From NCBI GenBank assembly GCA_965603365.1, contig CBFDCR010000082.1:1-22115 (forward strand): DNA of 22,115 nucleotides. The letters run 5' to 3'. Under the pieces are notes generated by a model. That model had not been told where the DNA came from. It was given only the letters and a program-made list of their open reading frames with translations, and ran no database searches. Positions 21,161 through 22,115 of the stretch are shown here, one piece after another. How positions within the stretch are numbered: the stretch's first letter is position 1; each line of letters begins with the position of its first letter. Made by a program: the position numbers and the translations under genes. This DNA is from JAHELQ01 sp965603365 (GTDB lineage: Bacteria; Acidobacteriota; Aminicenantia; UBA2199).

Positions 21161-21238
21161 ATGGCGGTGACCAACCCTTACTCATTCGTTATTAAGTCTT
21201 TTTGCTTTAGAAGAACGAATTTCTTATGGGAAAAATAA
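21161..21238 (+). CDS. Possible 25-residue leader peptide
   Basis: This short frame (MAVTNPYSFVIKSFCFRRTN, 25 codons in all) has GGAG (21149-21152) 8 nt before its ATG and lies downstream of the repeat-borne promoter. It ends 13 nt inside the next gene, which has no good ribosome-binding site of its own, so translational coupling is possible. It could equally be a chance frame or the remnant start of another gene. Confidence 0.3.
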   Translation: MAVTNPYSFVIKSFCFRRTNFLWEK

Positions 21239-21954
21239 AGATAATTACCTGGAATATGGATCACTGGAAAAGAAATTCTATTCAACGAAACTATGCATGG
21301 TCATATCTTTGGGAAAAAATAACCCCGGATATTGCTCTTCTTCAAGAAATTGTTCCTCCAGCACAAAGCTTCGAATTGTACAATATCCTGTATCATGAAA
21401 TCGATAAAAAAAGAAGATGGGGTACATCAATCATCTCAAAACCAAAAATCAACAGAGAGATTTATTCAAATAATTTTTATCCAGGGTCATCCGGTTTAAT
21501 TATAGCGGAAGTAAAAATATCTCATTCATTCACTTTAACAGTAATCAACATTTATGGTCTCATTGATCCAGAAGGTTACGCTACAACAACAATGCATCAT
21601 ATAATTTCTGATTTAACTTCAATTCTGCATAATAAAAACAAAAGAAATATCGTGTTGGGTGGTGATTTTAATGTCTCTGAACAATGGGATATAAAATATA
21701 AAAATAGAGACCCTGCACATAAGTTAGTTTTTGATAGGCTTAAGAATTTAGGGTTAATTAACTGCACAAAAGAATTTTTTAATGGTCATATTCAAACTCA
21801 TTTTCATAGCAGAAGTAGCGTTAGATGGCAGAATGATTATATTTTTGTGAGTAAGAATTTGATCAATAAGGTCAAGGACTGCAAAGTAATTAATACTCCT
21901 GAAATGAGTGAGTTTAGTGATCATTATCCTGTAATGATTGAGCTAAAAATATAA
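21226..21954 (+). CDS. Endonuclease/exonuclease/phosphatase-family protein
   Basis: This 242-residue protein of the EEP superfamily has the expected motifs in order: ITWNMDHW (Asn near 10), LLQEIV (metal-binding Glu near 42), NIYG, VLGGDFNVS (about 142-150), NDYIFVS and the C-terminal SDHYPV His-Asp pair. The fold covers Mg-dependent DNases, phosphodiesterases and sphingomyelinases; the substrate cannot be told. There is no signal peptide, so it is probably cytoplasmic. The DNA is strikingly AT-rich relative to the 1.7-20.4 kb core and it follows degraded mobile-type DNA, which suggests recent acquisition. The start ATG 21226 has no good Shine-Dalgarno sequence. Confidence 0.85.
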   Translation: MGKIKIITWNMDHWKRNSIQRNYAWSYLWEKITPDIALLQEIVPPAQSFELYNILYHEIDKKRRWGTSIISKPKINREIYSNNFYPGSSGLIIAEVKISHSFTLTVINIYGLIDPEGYATTTMHHIISDLTSILHNKNKRNIVLGGDFNVSEQWDIKYKNRDPAHKLVFDRLKNLGLINCTKEFFNGHIQTHFHSRSSVRWQNDYIFVSKNLINKVKDCKVINTPEMSEFSDHYPVMIELKI

Positions 21955-22029
21955 AACGAAGTATAGGTGCACGGTGCGTAGAAAGTTGGATCTATAATTT
22001 TAAATCAGGTGGAGGATTTGGAAAAACAC

Positions 22030-22058
22030 TTGACAGGGGAATAGAAAATCAGTAGACT
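22030..22058 (+). promoter_or_regulatory. Promoter candidate at the window end
   Basis: A consensus -35 TTGACA (22030-22035) and TAGACT (22053-22058) are spaced 17 nt. The gene it would serve lies beyond the window. The remaining sequence from 21955 to the end shows no gene. Confidence 0.4.
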
Positions 22059-22115
22059 GAAATCTAAGGGCGTTCGGCACAAAAAGAAAAAATCACAGAG
22101 TGCGAAGTCAAACAA

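Overview
The window looks like a chromosomal segment of a diderm (Gram-negative-type) bacterium. The evidence is a BamA/Omp85 protein, a Skp/OmpH-like chaperone, FabZ, a CsgG-family secreted protein and several Sec signal peptides. HspR-type heat-shock regulation and a GnnA-like oxidoreductase beside fabZ would fit an Acidobacteriota/Aminicenantes-like or deltaproteobacterial-type lineage. That placement is inference, because no rRNA or other marker gene is present.

Layout. (1) 1-1320: an AT-rich gene for a membrane-anchored coiled-coil protein, open at the window edge, followed by the frameshifted remnant of a putative secreted protein on the minus strand. (2) 1488-6244, plus strand: an FlbD-like small protein, then a tight run dnaJ - hspR-like - sigma-70 family factor - DnaC/DnaI-like ATPase - MoxR ATPase - small membrane protein. 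Several of these genes overlap, so this is probably one operon joining protein quality control, transcriptional control and two AAA+ ATPases. (3) 6241-8362, minus strand: two adjacent alkaline-phosphatase-superfamily enzymes, phosphopentomutase (deoB) and an uncharacterised phosphoglycerate-mutase-like protein, apparently read from a leaderless promoter. (4) 8406-9640, minus strand: a secreted papain-like (C39/C70-type) cysteine protease and a secreted partner of unknown family, behind a well-formed promoter. (5) 9641-10960: a gene-poor stretch with hairpins, then a clear pseudogene of a DUF4143-type AAA ATPase. (6) 11011-16450, minus strand: bamA - ompH/skp - fabZ - Gfo/Idh/MocA oxidoreductase - serine hydrolase. 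This resembles the envelope/lipid A cluster of other diderms but lacks lpxD and lpxA. (7) 16693-20427, plus strand: CsgG-family protein, radical SAM protein, small membrane protein, and a succinate-semialdehyde-dehydrogenase-like enzyme with its own promoter. (8) 20428-22115: a degraded UPF0175/PIN (DUF3368) toxin-antitoxin remnant broken at copies of a GGGGACAGTC repeat, a second direct repeat that carries a promoter, and an AT-rich endonuclease/exonuclease/phosphatase-family gene that looks acquired.

The core (about 1.5-20.4 kb) is GC-balanced housekeeping DNA. Both ends are AT-rich accessory DNA. No tRNA, rRNA, CRISPR array or intact transposase was recognised. The observations most worth following up are the dnaJ-hspR-sigma-DnaC-MoxR operon, the protease/partner pair, a repeated TTGTCA-N7-TGACAA-like palindrome at two promoters, and promoters whose -10 boxes lie only 5-6 nt from start codons.
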